Below, in pieces: positions 41,846 through 50,349 of a DNA stretch of 64,000 nt. The DNA lies in assembly GCF_016924755.1 (NCBI RefSeq), contig NZ_JAFFJX010000010.1:142918-206917 (forward strand), in the 5' to 3' direction. Under the pieces are notes generated by a model. The model made no database searches. It was not told the DNA's origin and worked only from the letters and a program-made list of their open reading frames with translations. The translations under genes and the position numbers were made by a program. Position 1 is the first letter of the stretch. Every line of letters begins with the position of its first letter. Source of the DNA: Longitalea arenae. Its GTDB lineage: Bacteria; Bacteroidota; Bacteroidia; Chitinophagales; Chitinophagaceae.

Positions 41846-42649
41846 TTGGAAAACATCGTTATCATACCAACTTACAATGAACGGGAGAATATTGGTCATT
41901 TGATTGATATCATCTTTGCCCAATACGATAATTTTCACATCCTTGTAATTGATGATGGCTCCCCCGATGGTACAGCCACCCTGGTAAGGGAGCGGCAGCT
42001 TAAAAATACCGGCAAATTATTCCTCGAAGAACGTAAAGGAAAACTGGGACTGGGAACCGCTTATATTCATGGATTTAAATGGGCCCTGGCCAGAGGCTAC
42101 CGGTTCATTTTTGAAATGGATGCCGATTTTTCGCATAACCCCCGGGACCTGCAACGTTTATACGAAGCCTGTGCAACCGGTGGCGCCGATGTGGCGGTTG
42201 GTTCACGGTATGTAAAGGGAGGTGGAACCATCAACTGGCCGCGTAACCGCATCCTGCTTTCAAAAGGCGGCTCATTATATACCCGGCTCATCACCTGGAT
42301 GCCGGTAAGGGATACCACCGCCGGTTTTGTTTGTTATTCCCGTGAAGTGCTGCAGGCCATTAATCTCGATCAGATCCGTTTCCTGGGCTATGCCTTCCAG
42401 ATCGAAATGAAATTTGCTTCCTGGAAGCTGGGTTTCAAAATAAAAGAGGTGCCTATTATTTTTGAGGACCGTAAGTACGGCGTATCAAAAATGCATAAAG
42501 GCATTGTAAAAGAAGGCATCTGGGGCGTTTTGAAATTGCGCTGGCTAAGCCTTTTCAAAGATTACCGCAACCGGGTAAAGAATACCGGCGCCACCTCTTA
42601 TGGTGCGATAGCGCAACCCGGCGAAAAGGTGCTGGCAGAAACTAAATAG
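41846..42649 (+). CDS. Polyprenol monophosphomannose synthase-like glycosyltransferase (TTG start)
   Basis: The 267-residue GT2 enzyme transfers a hexose from a nucleotide sugar to polyprenyl phosphate at the inner face of the membrane. Motifs are ENIVIIPTYNERENIGHLID, the nucleotide Asp in ILVIDDGSPDGTATLV, the metal DAD-type FEMDADFSHNPRDL, and the acceptor loop VAVGSRYVKGGG. The longest frame opens with ATG at 41795 but that would put 17 non-conserved residues and the promoter inside the gene. The TTG at 41846 gives a family-like N-terminus (MENIVIIPTYNE). There are no C-terminal membrane helices, as in soluble DPM1-like forms. Confidence 0.88.
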   Translation: MENIVIIPTYNERENIGHLIDIIFAQYDNFHILVIDDGSPDGTATLVRERQLKNTGKLFLEERKGKLGLGTAYIHGFKWALARGYRFIFEMDADFSHNPRDLQRLYEACATGGADVAVGSRYVKGGGTINWPRNRILLSKGGSLYTRLITWMPVRDTTAGFVCYSREVLQAINLDQIRFLGYAFQIEMKFASWKLGFKIKEVPIIFEDRKYGVSKMHKGIVKEGIWGVLKLRWLSLFKDYRNRVKNTGATSYGAIAQPGEKVLAETK

Positions 42650-42670
42650 CATTGGTACTCATAATAAGCA

Positions 42671-42710
42671 TTGTGCCATCGGCGATCCGCAGATGGCACA
42701 ATTTATTTTT
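42671..42710 (+). terminator. Intrinsic terminator after the DPM1-like gene
   Basis: TTGTGCCATC (42671-42680) pairs perfectly with GATGGCACAA (42692-42701) around an 11-nt loop, followed by TTTATTTTT. Confidence 0.88.
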
Positions 42711-42775
42711 ACAGATGCCAGCCATTGCCCGCCACCCTTTTTATTTCAATATCTTCATGTTATCGTCTTTATCCC

Positions 42776-43648
42776 ATGCGTAAAGCATTTTTACAATTGC
42801 ACATGGCCGTTTTCCTGGCCGGATTTACCGGTGTGCTCGGCAGGCTGATCACCCTGAATGAAGCGCTGTTGGTATGGTATCGCTTATTGATCACAGTACT
42901 TACCCTGTGGGTGATATATTTATTTAAAAGAGATGTGTACCGCATTTCGTGGAAGGGCATAAGCCGGATCACCGGTGTGGGCATGATCGTAGCCTTGCAT
43001 TGGGTGAGCTTTTATGCCAGTATCAAGTATGCGAATGTATCTGTAGCGCTGGTATGCTTCTCGGCCATTGGTTTTTTCACAGCCATCCTCGAACCGCTGA
43101 TCACGCGCAAACCATTCAATAAAACCGAATTGCTGCTGGGGCTGCTGGTGATCGCCGGCATTTACCTGATCTTTCATTTCGACCCTCATTATAAAAAGGG
43201 CATCATCCTGGGCCTGATCTCAGCATTGCTGGCCAGCCTCTTCCCGGTATTTAATCGCTTATTGGTGCAGGATCATAAACCCGAAACGGTAACCCTCTAC
43301 CAGTTAAGTGGCGGTTTTCTCTTCCTGAGCCTTTTGCTGCCCATCTACCTTTCTTTTGTGCCGGCCGGTCATCTGGTACCCACTCTGGCCGATACCGGCT
43401 GGCTACTGGTACTGGCCTGGTTTTGCACGGTGTGGGCATTTAATTTATCTATGAATGCGCTGAAAAAGATTTCTGCTTTTACCGTAAATCTCACCTACAA
43501 CCTGGAACCCCTCTATGGCATCGTCCTGGCGTTTATACTTTTCCGGGAAGACAAATACCTCTCCGGCTCATTTTATGTCGGATTGTTATTGATTGTATTG
43601 TCGGTATTCCTGCAAACCTGGCTGATCTATAAAAAAAGAAGGCAATAG
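42776..43648 (+). CDS. EamA/DMT-family transporter
   Basis: The 290-residue protein has ten predicted membrane helices arranged as two EamA repeats. The first runs from LHMAVFLAGFTGVLGRLITL to LLGLLVIAGIYLIF, and the second from KGIILGLISALLASLFPVFN to GSFYVGLLLIVLSVFLQTWL. Family segments YASIKYANVSVALVCFSAIG and NLTYNLEPLYGIVLAF are visible. The start at 42776 was chosen because the upstream 35 codons read through the terminator region. It is predicted to export metabolites or drugs; the substrate is unknown. Confidence 0.9.
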   Translation: MRKAFLQLHMAVFLAGFTGVLGRLITLNEALLVWYRLLITVLTLWVIYLFKRDVYRISWKGISRITGVGMIVALHWVSFYASIKYANVSVALVCFSAIGFFTAILEPLITRKPFNKTELLLGLLVIAGIYLIFHFDPHYKKGIILGLISALLASLFPVFNRLLVQDHKPETVTLYQLSGGFLFLSLLLPIYLSFVPAGHLVPTLADTGWLLVLAWFCTVWAFNLSMNALKKISAFTVNLTYNLEPLYGIVLAFILFREDKYLSGSFYVGLLLIVLSVFLQTWLIYKKRRQ

Positions 43649-43745
43649 ACAACTGGCAATTGAAAACAGGCAACCGGCAATAAACGGCAACGGGCACGAC
43701 AGGCGACCAGCAAGCAACGGTATTACCAGCTTGCCTGTCAAACCA
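43649..43745. repeat. GGCAACCGG-type inverted repeat
   Basis: AACTGGCAATTGAAAACAGG and CAACCGGCAATAAACGGC run into ACGACAGGCGACCAGCAAGC, closed by ACCAGCTTGCCTGTC. GACAGGC at about 43699 pairs with GCCTGTC at 43733-43739. The words are related to the CCGGTAAC/GGCAAC repeats at 29.2 kb. Confidence 0.5.
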
Positions 43746-43762
43746 GAAAAATTGTATAGCAC

Positions 43763-44215
43763 ATGAAAAAGGCATGTTACATTTTGTTTGTTTTTGTAAT
43801 ATCTGCATTGGTTGCCTGCGACAAAGACAATAAAGGCCAGGACGACCGCGGAACAAGGGATTTGCAGGGAGGCTGGGCATTGAGGGAGAGATCTGCAGCA
43901 ATGGGACCCATCATAACATATAACAGTGGAACAGAGCATATACTCACGTTCCGGGAAAATAAATACTACATCTATGAAAGCGGTGAAAAGATAGCGGAAG
44001 GAACTTATACCACAATGATAGACACTACGGTTGAGCAAAATGTTTGTCTCGTTGGCCTTGCTTCTGACTTTAACAGGCGCATTGTATTTGATAACGATCT
44101 TTCGTCGCCCAAAATATTCTTTTATGTAAATAAAGACGAGCTCATTACCATCTCCGGCTGTTATGCGATCGATGCCGGCCAGAAAAAGATCTATGGGCGT
44201 TTACGCAGTTTATAA
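43763..44215 (+). CDS. Lipoprotein of unknown function, lipocalin-like
   Basis: The 150-residue protein has a lipoprotein signal (CYILFVFVISALVACDKDN, lipobox LVAC, Cys19) and a short Asp/Lys-rich linker. The mature domain is beta-rich with LQGGWALRERSAAMGPIITY and LTFRENKYYIYESGEKIAEG, a pattern seen in lipocalin-like Bacteroidota lipoproteins that measure fit to a template of strand pairs. No function can be named. A repeat gap follows. Confidence 0.75.
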   Translation: MKKACYILFVFVISALVACDKDNKGQDDRGTRDLQGGWALRERSAAMGPIITYNSGTEHILTFRENKYYIYESGEKIAEGTYTTMIDTTVEQNVCLVGLASDFNRRIVFDNDLSSPKIFFYVNKDELITISGCYAIDAGQKKIYGRLRSL

Positions 44216-44218
44216 TAC

Positions 44219-44330
44219 CAATGTGATCATTAGCTAATTTTATAATACACACGGAAATCTGCCATTGCCCGGTCATTATAAAATTGAAGCATTATCACAT
44301 TATCACATTGTGACTTTATCACATTTTTAC
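44219..44330. repeat. ATTATCAC-family repeat sharing 25 nt with 33.06 kb
   Basis: The 25-nt stretch at 44281-44305, containing AAATTGAAGCATTATCACAT, is identical to 33058-33082, and more TTATCACATT words follow. A short left arm CCAATGTGATCATTAGC (from 44219) is complementary in part. Confidence 0.85.
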
Positions 44331-44408
44331 AAGCGGTTTAACCGCAGGATGGTAGTTGGTTTAGAAATAAAGTTTGTATTAATTTTATTTTTTAACCGGC
44401 TACCACTA

Positions 44409-47378
44409 ATGAGAAAAATACTCGCGATTCCCGTTTTGATGCTGGCAGCGCTGAGCGCTTCCGCCCAAAAAAAGCCCCTTACGCATGCCGTGTATGATGG
44501 CTGGCAAAATATCAATGAACGTTATATCAGTAACAATGGCAAATGGGTGGTATATACCATCACACCACAGGAAGGGGATGCTACCCTTGTGATACAGGCC
44601 ACAGATAATTCTTACAAAAAAGAAATACCGCGCGGTTATGCAGCCGCTATTACCGAAGACAGCCGCTTTGTGGTCTGTAAAATAAAACCGCATTTTGCGG
44701 CTACCCGCGAAGCTAAGATCAAAAAGAAAAAGGCAGATGATATGCCGAAAGACAGCCTGGCCATTGTGGAAGCAGGCATAGACAGTGTATTGCGTATTCC
44801 GCGGGTAAAGTCATTTAAATCACCTGAAAAAGGAAACGGTCAGTGGCTGGCCTACCTCCGTGAAAAATCACTGCCCGAGCCGCCCAAACAACCGGATTCA
44901 ACGGCGCAGTTAAATAACCTGCTGCGTATGGCCGATAGCCTGGCCCGCGTGGCAGACAGTTTACGCAATAAAGCCAATGAAGCAAAAACAAAAGGTTTGA
45001 CGGCCCTGAAAGCGCCCAAAAAAGAAAGCAGGGGCAGGGCGGGTGAAACCATTGAAGAAGGCACTGAACTGGTGCTGCGGAATTTATATACCGGCGAAGA
45101 AAAGACCTTTGCCCTCGCCAACGATTATTATTTCAGCAAACCCGGCAATTCCTTAATTATTGAAACTACCCGCAGCAATGCCGATACCTTACAAAAAGCG
45201 GTCATCATCTGGTATCACCTCACCAATGGAAAAGCGGATACGGTGTTCCGTGGGTTCAACATCGCAAAGCATTTCGTGTTCGATGAAGCCGGTACCCAAT
45301 TGGCCTTCGTGGCGGAGCGGGATAGCAGCATAAAAGCGTTGCAGAAATTCTATAAATTATATTACTACCGGCCGGGGATGGACAGCGCCCGCTTACGGGT
45401 TGACAGAACCACGCCCGGCGTGGCGAAGGGTTTAACGCTGAGCGACACGCAGGCGCCGGAGTTCAGCAGGAATGGACAGAAACTTTATTTCGGACTAATG
45501 CCGGTACGTAAGCCAAAGGATACTACACTGGTTGATTTTGAAACCGCGCGATTGGATATCTGGCATTATAAAGACGATTATCTGCAGCCCCAGCAGCTGG
45601 TGCAACTGAATACCGAATTACAAAGGAGCTTCCGGGCGGTGCTGCATGGTGACGATAACAAAGTGATCCAGTTGGGCGCCGAAGATGCGGAAGTCGTTTA
45701 CCTGGCCGATGAAGGCAATGCCGATCATGTACTGGCAGCCACCTCTAAAGGCAATCGCGTTGAGTTCCAGTGGCTCGGTCATTCGAAATACAATGTATAT
45801 ATCGTTTCAACCATTGATGGCTCGCGTAAAACTGTCAGGGATAAAGTGCGGTCGCCGATCATTATTTCGCCAAAAGGTAAATTCGTGATCTGGTATGATG
45901 CCGCTCAACGTAATTATTTTACGTATAACGTAAGCAACGGCGTTATTACAAATATTACCAAAAGCATCACCGTTCCCTTATATGAGGATGATGACGATCA
46001 TCCGGATGATCCGCCCGCTTATGGTATCATGAAATGGCATGAGGACGACCGGTACGTATATGTATACGATAAGTATGATGTATGGCAATGCGATCCCGAG
46101 GGCAAGACCGCACCCCGCAATTTTACCAACGGGTATGGACGCCTGCATAAGACCCGGTTCCAGTATATGTCGCCCGACAAGGAAGAGAAATACATTTCAG
46201 ATGGTCAGAAACTGGTATTTAAGACCCTGAACGAAGTAAACAAGTATGGCGGCCTGAGCATTTATGATACCAGGGAAAAATCGTTCAATCAAACCCAGCT
46301 CGAAGGCCCCTTCCAGATCGGCTTCCAGGTGATAAAGGCAAAAAATGCCGACGCCTGGGTATATACGACGGAAAGTTTCGACAGATCGCCTTCTCTTGCT
46401 GTGAGCGAATGGGCAAAGTCGCCTGACAGCAAATCGGGCAATGGTGTATTGCCTCAAACCATTTTGGGTTCCACCAATCCACAACAAAAAGAGTATAACT
46501 GGTTAACTGCCGAGCTGGTTAAATGGAAAATGTTCGATGGCAGAATGTCGGAAGGTTTGTTGTTCAAACCGGAGAATTTTGATGCCACGAAGAAGTATCC
46601 CGTGATCTTTTACTTTTATGAAAAATATGCCGATCAACTTTATATGTACCGGGCGCCTGCACCCAGCGCTTCAACGGTCAATATCCCGTATTTCGTAAGC
46701 AACGGCTACCTGGTATTTGTGCCTGATATCTATTACAAAAAGGGGGAACCGGGTGAAAGCGCTTACAATTCGGTTGTATCGGCGGCAAAATTTTTTGCTA
46801 AGAAGCCCTGGGTCGATTCCACCAAAATGGCCATCCAGGGGCAAAGCTGGGGTGGCTACCAGGTGGCTTACCTGGTTACCCGCACCAATATGTTTGCGGC
46901 AGCAGAAGCCGGTGCACCGGTGGCCAATATGACCAGTGCCTATGGCGGCATTCGCTGGGGCACCGGGTTGAACCGCCAGTTCCAGTATGAGCGGTCGCAA
47001 AGCCGTATCGGTGCTACCTTATGGCAACGGCCCGACCTCTACATCAAGAACTCGCCTTTGTTCAGGGCCGATAAAGTAAACACGCCTTTACTTATTATGC
47101 ATAACGATGCCGATGGGGCCGTACCCTGGTACCAGGGTATTGAATATTTTACGGCTTTGCGCCGCCTCGGTAAAAAAGTATGGATGTTACAATATAACGG
47201 TGAAGATCATAACCTGGTTGAAAGAAGGAACCGCAAAGACCTCAGCATCCGGCTGGCGCAATACTTCGATCATTTTCTGAAAGGAGCGCCTGCGCCGCGC
47301 TGGCTGGCGGAAGGATTACCTGCTACCTCCAAAGGAATTGAGTGGGGAACGGAGATTCAGGAAAAGAAGGCGTTTTGA
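44409..47378 (+). CDS. S9-family prolyl oligopeptidase-like secreted serine peptidase
   Basis: The 989-residue protein has a signal peptide MRKILAIPVLMLAALSASAQ with Gln at +1. Residues about 25-700 form an N-terminal beta-propeller with several W/Y-D repeat-like segments, interrupted by a charged coiled region (ADSLARVADSLRNKANEAKT). The C-terminal alpha/beta hydrolase domain has Ser813 in GQSWGGYQ, Asp902 in HNDADGAVPW and His934 in GEDHNLV, a complete triad. The start at 44409 excludes 48 upstream codons that read through the repeat. It is predicted to degrade peptides in the periplasm or outside the cell. Confidence 0.92.
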   Translation: MRKILAIPVLMLAALSASAQKKPLTHAVYDGWQNINERYISNNGKWVVYTITPQEGDATLVIQATDNSYKKEIPRGYAAAITEDSRFVVCKIKPHFAATREAKIKKKKADDMPKDSLAIVEAGIDSVLRIPRVKSFKSPEKGNGQWLAYLREKSLPEPPKQPDSTAQLNNLLRMADSLARVADSLRNKANEAKTKGLTALKAPKKESRGRAGETIEEGTELVLRNLYTGEEKTFALANDYYFSKPGNSLIIETTRSNADTLQKAVIIWYHLTNGKADTVFRGFNIAKHFVFDEAGTQLAFVAERDSSIKALQKFYKLYYYRPGMDSARLRVDRTTPGVAKGLTLSDTQAPEFSRNGQKLYFGLMPVRKPKDTTLVDFETARLDIWHYKDDYLQPQQLVQLNTELQRSFRAVLHGDDNKVIQLGAEDAEVVYLADEGNADHVLAATSKGNRVEFQWLGHSKYNVYIVSTIDGSRKTVRDKVRSPIIISPKGKFVIWYDAAQRNYFTYNVSNGVITNITKSITVPLYEDDDDHPDDPPAYGIMKWHEDDRYVYVYDKYDVWQCDPEGKTAPRNFTNGYGRLHKTRFQYMSPDKEEKYISDGQKLVFKTLNEVNKYGGLSIYDTREKSFNQTQLEGPFQIGFQVIKAKNADAWVYTTESFDRSPSLAVSEWAKSPDSKSGNGVLPQTILGSTNPQQKEYNWLTAELVKWKMFDGRMSEGLLFKPENFDATKKYPVIFYFYEKYADQLYMYRAPAPSASTVNIPYFVSNGYLVFVPDIYYKKGEPGESAYNSVVSAAKFFAKKPWVDSTKMAIQGQSWGGYQVAYLVTRTNMFAAAEAGAPVANMTSAYGGIRWGTGLNRQFQYERSQSRIGATLWQRPDLYIKNSPLFRADKVNTPLLIMHNDADGAVPWYQGIEYFTALRRLGKKVWMLQYNGEDHNLVERRNRKDLSIRLAQYFDHFLKGAPAPRWLAEGLPATSKGIEWGTEIQEKKAF

Positions 47379-47386
47379 TCCACTAA

Positions 47387-47533
47387 TGAAATTATTTTGA
47401 GATTTCGGGATTGCGGGATTGGGGAAACGTGGGATTTTGAGATTTCGGGATTTCGGGATTGCACGGTTTATCGGATGGTTCAATCCGGAGAAATCTCAAA
47501 ATCTCAAAATCAGAAATCAAAAATCAGAAAATG
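47387..47533. repeat. GATTTC-family element, copy 1, with conserved core
   Basis: The left arm (47396-47460) has GAGATTTCGGGATTGCGGG words. The core (47464-47495) has CGGTTTATCGGATGGTTC then AATCCGGAGAAATC. The right arm has AAATCTCAAAATCTC. It starts a few nt after the S9 peptidase stop. Confidence 0.85.
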
Positions 47534-47536
47534 TGT

Positions 47537-47573
47537 AACGGTGTCAAGGTCCCAGATCATGGCACCGTTTCTT
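47537..47573 (+). terminator. Terminator placed between two copies of the repeat element
   Basis: AACGGTGTCA (47537-47546) pairs with TGGCACCGTT (47560-47569), with one G-T wobble, then TCTTTATT. It probably ends the S9 peptidase transcript. Confidence 0.7.
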
Positions 47574-47582
47574 TATTAGAAG

Positions 47583-47749
47583 AAATTCGGGATTGCGGGA
47601 TTTGGGGGATTTTGAGATTTCGGGATTGCGGGATTTCGGGATTGGGCGGTTTATCGGATGGTTCAATCCGGAGAAATCTCAAAATCTCAAAATCTCAAAA
47701 TCTCAAAATCTCAAAATCTCAAAATCTCAAAATCTCAAAATCAGAAATC
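47583..47749. repeat. GATTTC-family element, copy 2, core identical to copy 1
   Basis: The core at 47647-47678 is identical over 32 nt to that of copy 1 (47464-47495). The right arm is expanded to nine tandem AAATCTC words. The element ends at the stop codon of the leftward gene, so the two copies flank a terminator between convergent genes. Confidence 0.88.
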
Positions 47750-47753
47750 ATTC

Positions 47754-48470
47754 TTACGCTGCCTTGGAAATGTATCTCACCAAACTCCGCTTTGCTACCG
47801 GTAACAGGGTTTCGGAAACAGGAAAGGTTAACTCTGTCTCTATTGAATACACCGCCGGGTTAGGCAGTTCGCGTTTATTGCGTAAGAGTTCGGCCTTGAT
47901 GTTCTCGTAAGTGTTTACAATATTACGTTCCCATTCATTTACGTATTCCGTTCTGATAGCCCGGTATTTTTCATCATGCTTCTCAAAAAAGCTCAGCCGG
48001 TATTGATATACCATCGTTATGCGATGGGAACCTTCACTTAAAAAGAAATAGCCCTCATTCGTATCGAGCGGTACCAATCCAACCGGAAAGATGTTCAGCT
48101 TGTCTTCAACGAATTCATAGATCTCGGTCCCATTGCCGATGGTTGTTTTCAGCTTATCTGCCGAATAGTTGATTATATCTTCCAGCTCCTGCATCAGTTC
48201 ATCATCTTCAATGATCTGCTCGTATAACAATTGCAGTTTTTCAATTTGAATACCTGTTAATTTTTTAGGAAATTGTTCCTGTAAGAATTTCTTATTCTCT
48301 TTTAATGCCTGCAGATTATTATAATGAAAGATAACATCAGATAATTGCGGGTACAGTTTTGATTCATTGAAGTATTTGGTCACCTGTTGCAGATAGGCGA
48401 GCAGCGTATATTTCTTTAGTTCGAAATCAATATAGCCTTCGGCAAACCAGGTTTCTGAAAGCGTTTTCAT
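47754..48470 (-). CDS. Conserved hypothetical protein
   Basis: The 238-residue protein has no signal peptide and looks cytosolic. It begins MKTLSETWFAEGYIDFELKK, and continues with helical segments rich in Leu/Glu/Lys (LQALKENKKFLQEQF, LQLLYEQIIEDDELMQELED) and a beta-rich middle (IFPVGLVPLDTNEGYFFLSE). The C-terminus has IETELTFPVSETLLPVAKRS. The start at 48470 was preferred over 48521 because the first 17 codons lack family character. No domain was recognised. It is flanked by a duplicated repeat element and by an apparent terminator at 48577-48601. Confidence 0.65.
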   Translation of the reverse strand: MKTLSETWFAEGYIDFELKKYTLLAYLQQVTKYFNESKLYPQLSDVIFHYNNLQALKENKKFLQEQFPKKLTGIQIEKLQLLYEQIIEDDELMQELEDIINYSADKLKTTIGNGTEIYEFVEDKLNIFPVGLVPLDTNEGYFFLSEGSHRITMVYQYRLSFFEKHDEKYRAIRTEYVNEWERNIVNTYENIKAELLRNKRELPNPAVYSIETELTFPVSETLLPVAKRSLVRYISKAA

Positions 48471-48687
48471 TCGATTACGTTTTAAGTTTAGAATGTAGAA
48501 TTGTGCTGGCACTGCAGGCAAGGTTCTAATGGTACTACTATCAATTTACAAAAAAAAGACCATGCCAGGAAGTGATGGTTTAACTATTTATAGTTAAAAC
48601 CGGGCATATGCCCCATGATGTTCAGGAGGCCGGCATTGAACAATTGGGCGCTTTAATTGTAAACGAAGCTCTTTGAAGAATAGTATG

Positions 48688-48720
48688 TAAAAAATAACCC
48701 TGACGATCATGTCAGGGTTA
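48688..48720 (-). terminator. Intrinsic terminator of the E2 gene
   Basis: TAACCCTGAC (48695-48704) pairs perfectly with GTCAGGGTTA (48711-48720), and the A-run at 48688-48694 gives a U-tract on the minus strand. It lies 28 nt past the E2 stop. Confidence 0.92.
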
Positions 48721-48747
48721 CCGGTTATTAACTTATGTAAAAGCAAT

Positions 48748-50109
48748 TTATAACTTTCGCTCTACTGAGAAGTTTTCCAGCTCTTTGGCCACTGCATTTA
48801 GGAAGGTAGAACCTAATGCACCATCGATGATGCGATGATCATATGACAATGACAGGTACATCATGTGGCGGATGGCAATAAAATCACCTTGCTCGGTCTC
48901 TATCACTACCGGTCTTTTCTTAATAACCCCCGTGGCCAGGATGGCTACCTGCGGCTGATTGATGATCGGCGTACCCATTAAGCTGCCAAAGGTACCCACA
49001 TTGGTGAGGGTAAAAGTGCCGCCTTGCGTATCATCGGGCCGCAGCCGGTTATTACGGGCTGCGTTCGACAATGAATTCACCTGGCGGGTTAAACCTACCA
49101 GGTTCAGCTGATCGGCATTGCGAATGACCGGTACAATAAGATTACCAGTTGGCAGGGCAGTGGCCATACCAATATTGATGTCCTTCTTTACGATCAGTTT
49201 GTCGCCATCTATACTGCTGTTCAACCAGGGGTATTTTTTAATGCAGCGGATGATAGCTTCTATGAACAAAGGCGTAAAGGTGAGCTTTTCGCCTTCCTGT
49301 TTTTCGAATTCTTTCTTAACCTTGTCGCGCCAGTGTACCATATTGGTTACATCGGCTTCGGTAAAGCTGGTTACGTGCGCACTGGTCTGTTTGCTGCGGA
49401 TCATATGTTCCGAGATCAGCTTGCGCATGCGATCCATCTCAATGATCTCAACATTACCGCTATAGGTCTGGATGTGGCGTTCCGGTTCCTGCGGTACCTG
49501 TTGTACCTGGGGCAGAATGGTAGGTGTTGACTCAGGCGCTTTCTGAACAGGGCTGGCAACAGCGGTTCCCCCCTGTTTGCCGGCTTTTTTATTGGCCACG
49601 TATTGCAAAATATCTTTCTTGGTGACCCGGCCCTCATTTCCCGTACCGGGAATACTTTCCAGCTCGCTGAGGCTTACGCCTTCGCTGGTAGCAATATTCA
49701 ATACCAGGGGGGAATAGAAACGCGAACCATTCTGCGCCGGCGGCTGATGATTGAACGACTCGCTGCTGACCGGTTTATGGTTCATGTCGTGCGCCAGCGG
49801 CCGGTTCTCGGCTACTTCCGCGGCCGGACTGGTTACCGTGGGTGTATTGGTAGAAGCTGGTTCTGCTGCATTTGACCGGATGCGCGCTATCACGGTACCT
49901 ACCGGTACTACATCATTTACATTGAAAAAAGTTTCTTCAATAACACCTTCAGCAATGGAGGGAACTTCACTGTCCACCTTATCGGTGGCAATTTCAAGTA
50001 CCGCCTCATCCATCTTCACTGTTTCTCCGGGATGTTTATACCACTTCAAAATAGTGGCTTCCATAATACTTTCACCCATTTTAGGCATCACCAGGTCAAC
50101 TAGAGCCAT
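48748..50109 (-). CDS. 2-oxo acid dehydrogenase E2 (dihydrolipoamide acyltransferase)
   Basis: The 453-residue protein has a lipoyl domain (residues 1-80, VMPKMGESIMEATILKWYKH, with the lipoylated Lys in EIATDKVDSEV), an Ala/Pro-rich linker, a peripheral E1/E3-binding domain near 130-170 (SPLVLNIATSEGVSLSELES) and a catalytic acyltransferase core with the HxxxD-type motif SYDHRIIDGALG near 418-430. It is the swinging-arm core of pyruvate, 2-oxoglutarate or branched-chain dehydrogenase; no E1/E3 genes adjoin to decide. An ATG at 50115 gives two extra residues. LipB at 32.2 kb would lipoylate it. Confidence 0.93.
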   Translation of the reverse strand: MALVDLVMPKMGESIMEATILKWYKHPGETVKMDEAVLEIATDKVDSEVPSIAEGVIEETFFNVNDVVPVGTVIARIRSNAAEPASTNTPTVTSPAAEVAENRPLAHDMNHKPVSSESFNHQPPAQNGSRFYSPLVLNIATSEGVSLSELESIPGTGNEGRVTKKDILQYVANKKAGKQGGTAVASPVQKAPESTPTILPQVQQVPQEPERHIQTYSGNVEIIEMDRMRKLISEHMIRSKQTSAHVTSFTEADVTNMVHWRDKVKKEFEKQEGEKLTFTPLFIEAIIRCIKKYPWLNSSIDGDKLIVKKDINIGMATALPTGNLIVPVIRNADQLNLVGLTRQVNSLSNAARNNRLRPDDTQGGTFTLTNVGTFGSLMGTPIINQPQVAILATGVIKKRPVVIETEQGDFIAIRHMMYLSLSYDHRIIDGALGSTFLNAVAKELENFSVERKL

Positions 50110-50349
50110 ATGCAATTGCAGATTTTTATTTCCCGCAGCGGGCGGGAAGGTTTATGATTTTCGCTTTTTTAAATTTCAATAGGCCGGATCAAGCGCTGAA
50201 GCTGCGAACTTATTAATTAATACGCAGATCGCAACACCAAAAATCCAAAACCTGGCACCCCGAACTTTCAACTGTACATGAGCAACCAGGAGCTAAGTCC
50301 CAGGTATCGGGAGGGCCAAAGGTAATGATTTATACTAACAACTGTTTGC

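Noticed and set aside
47397..47910. Three open frames across the duplicated repeat elements
   Set aside because: They encode ISKSQNLKISKSQN-type peptides from AAATCTC words and end inside the antisense of a real gene.
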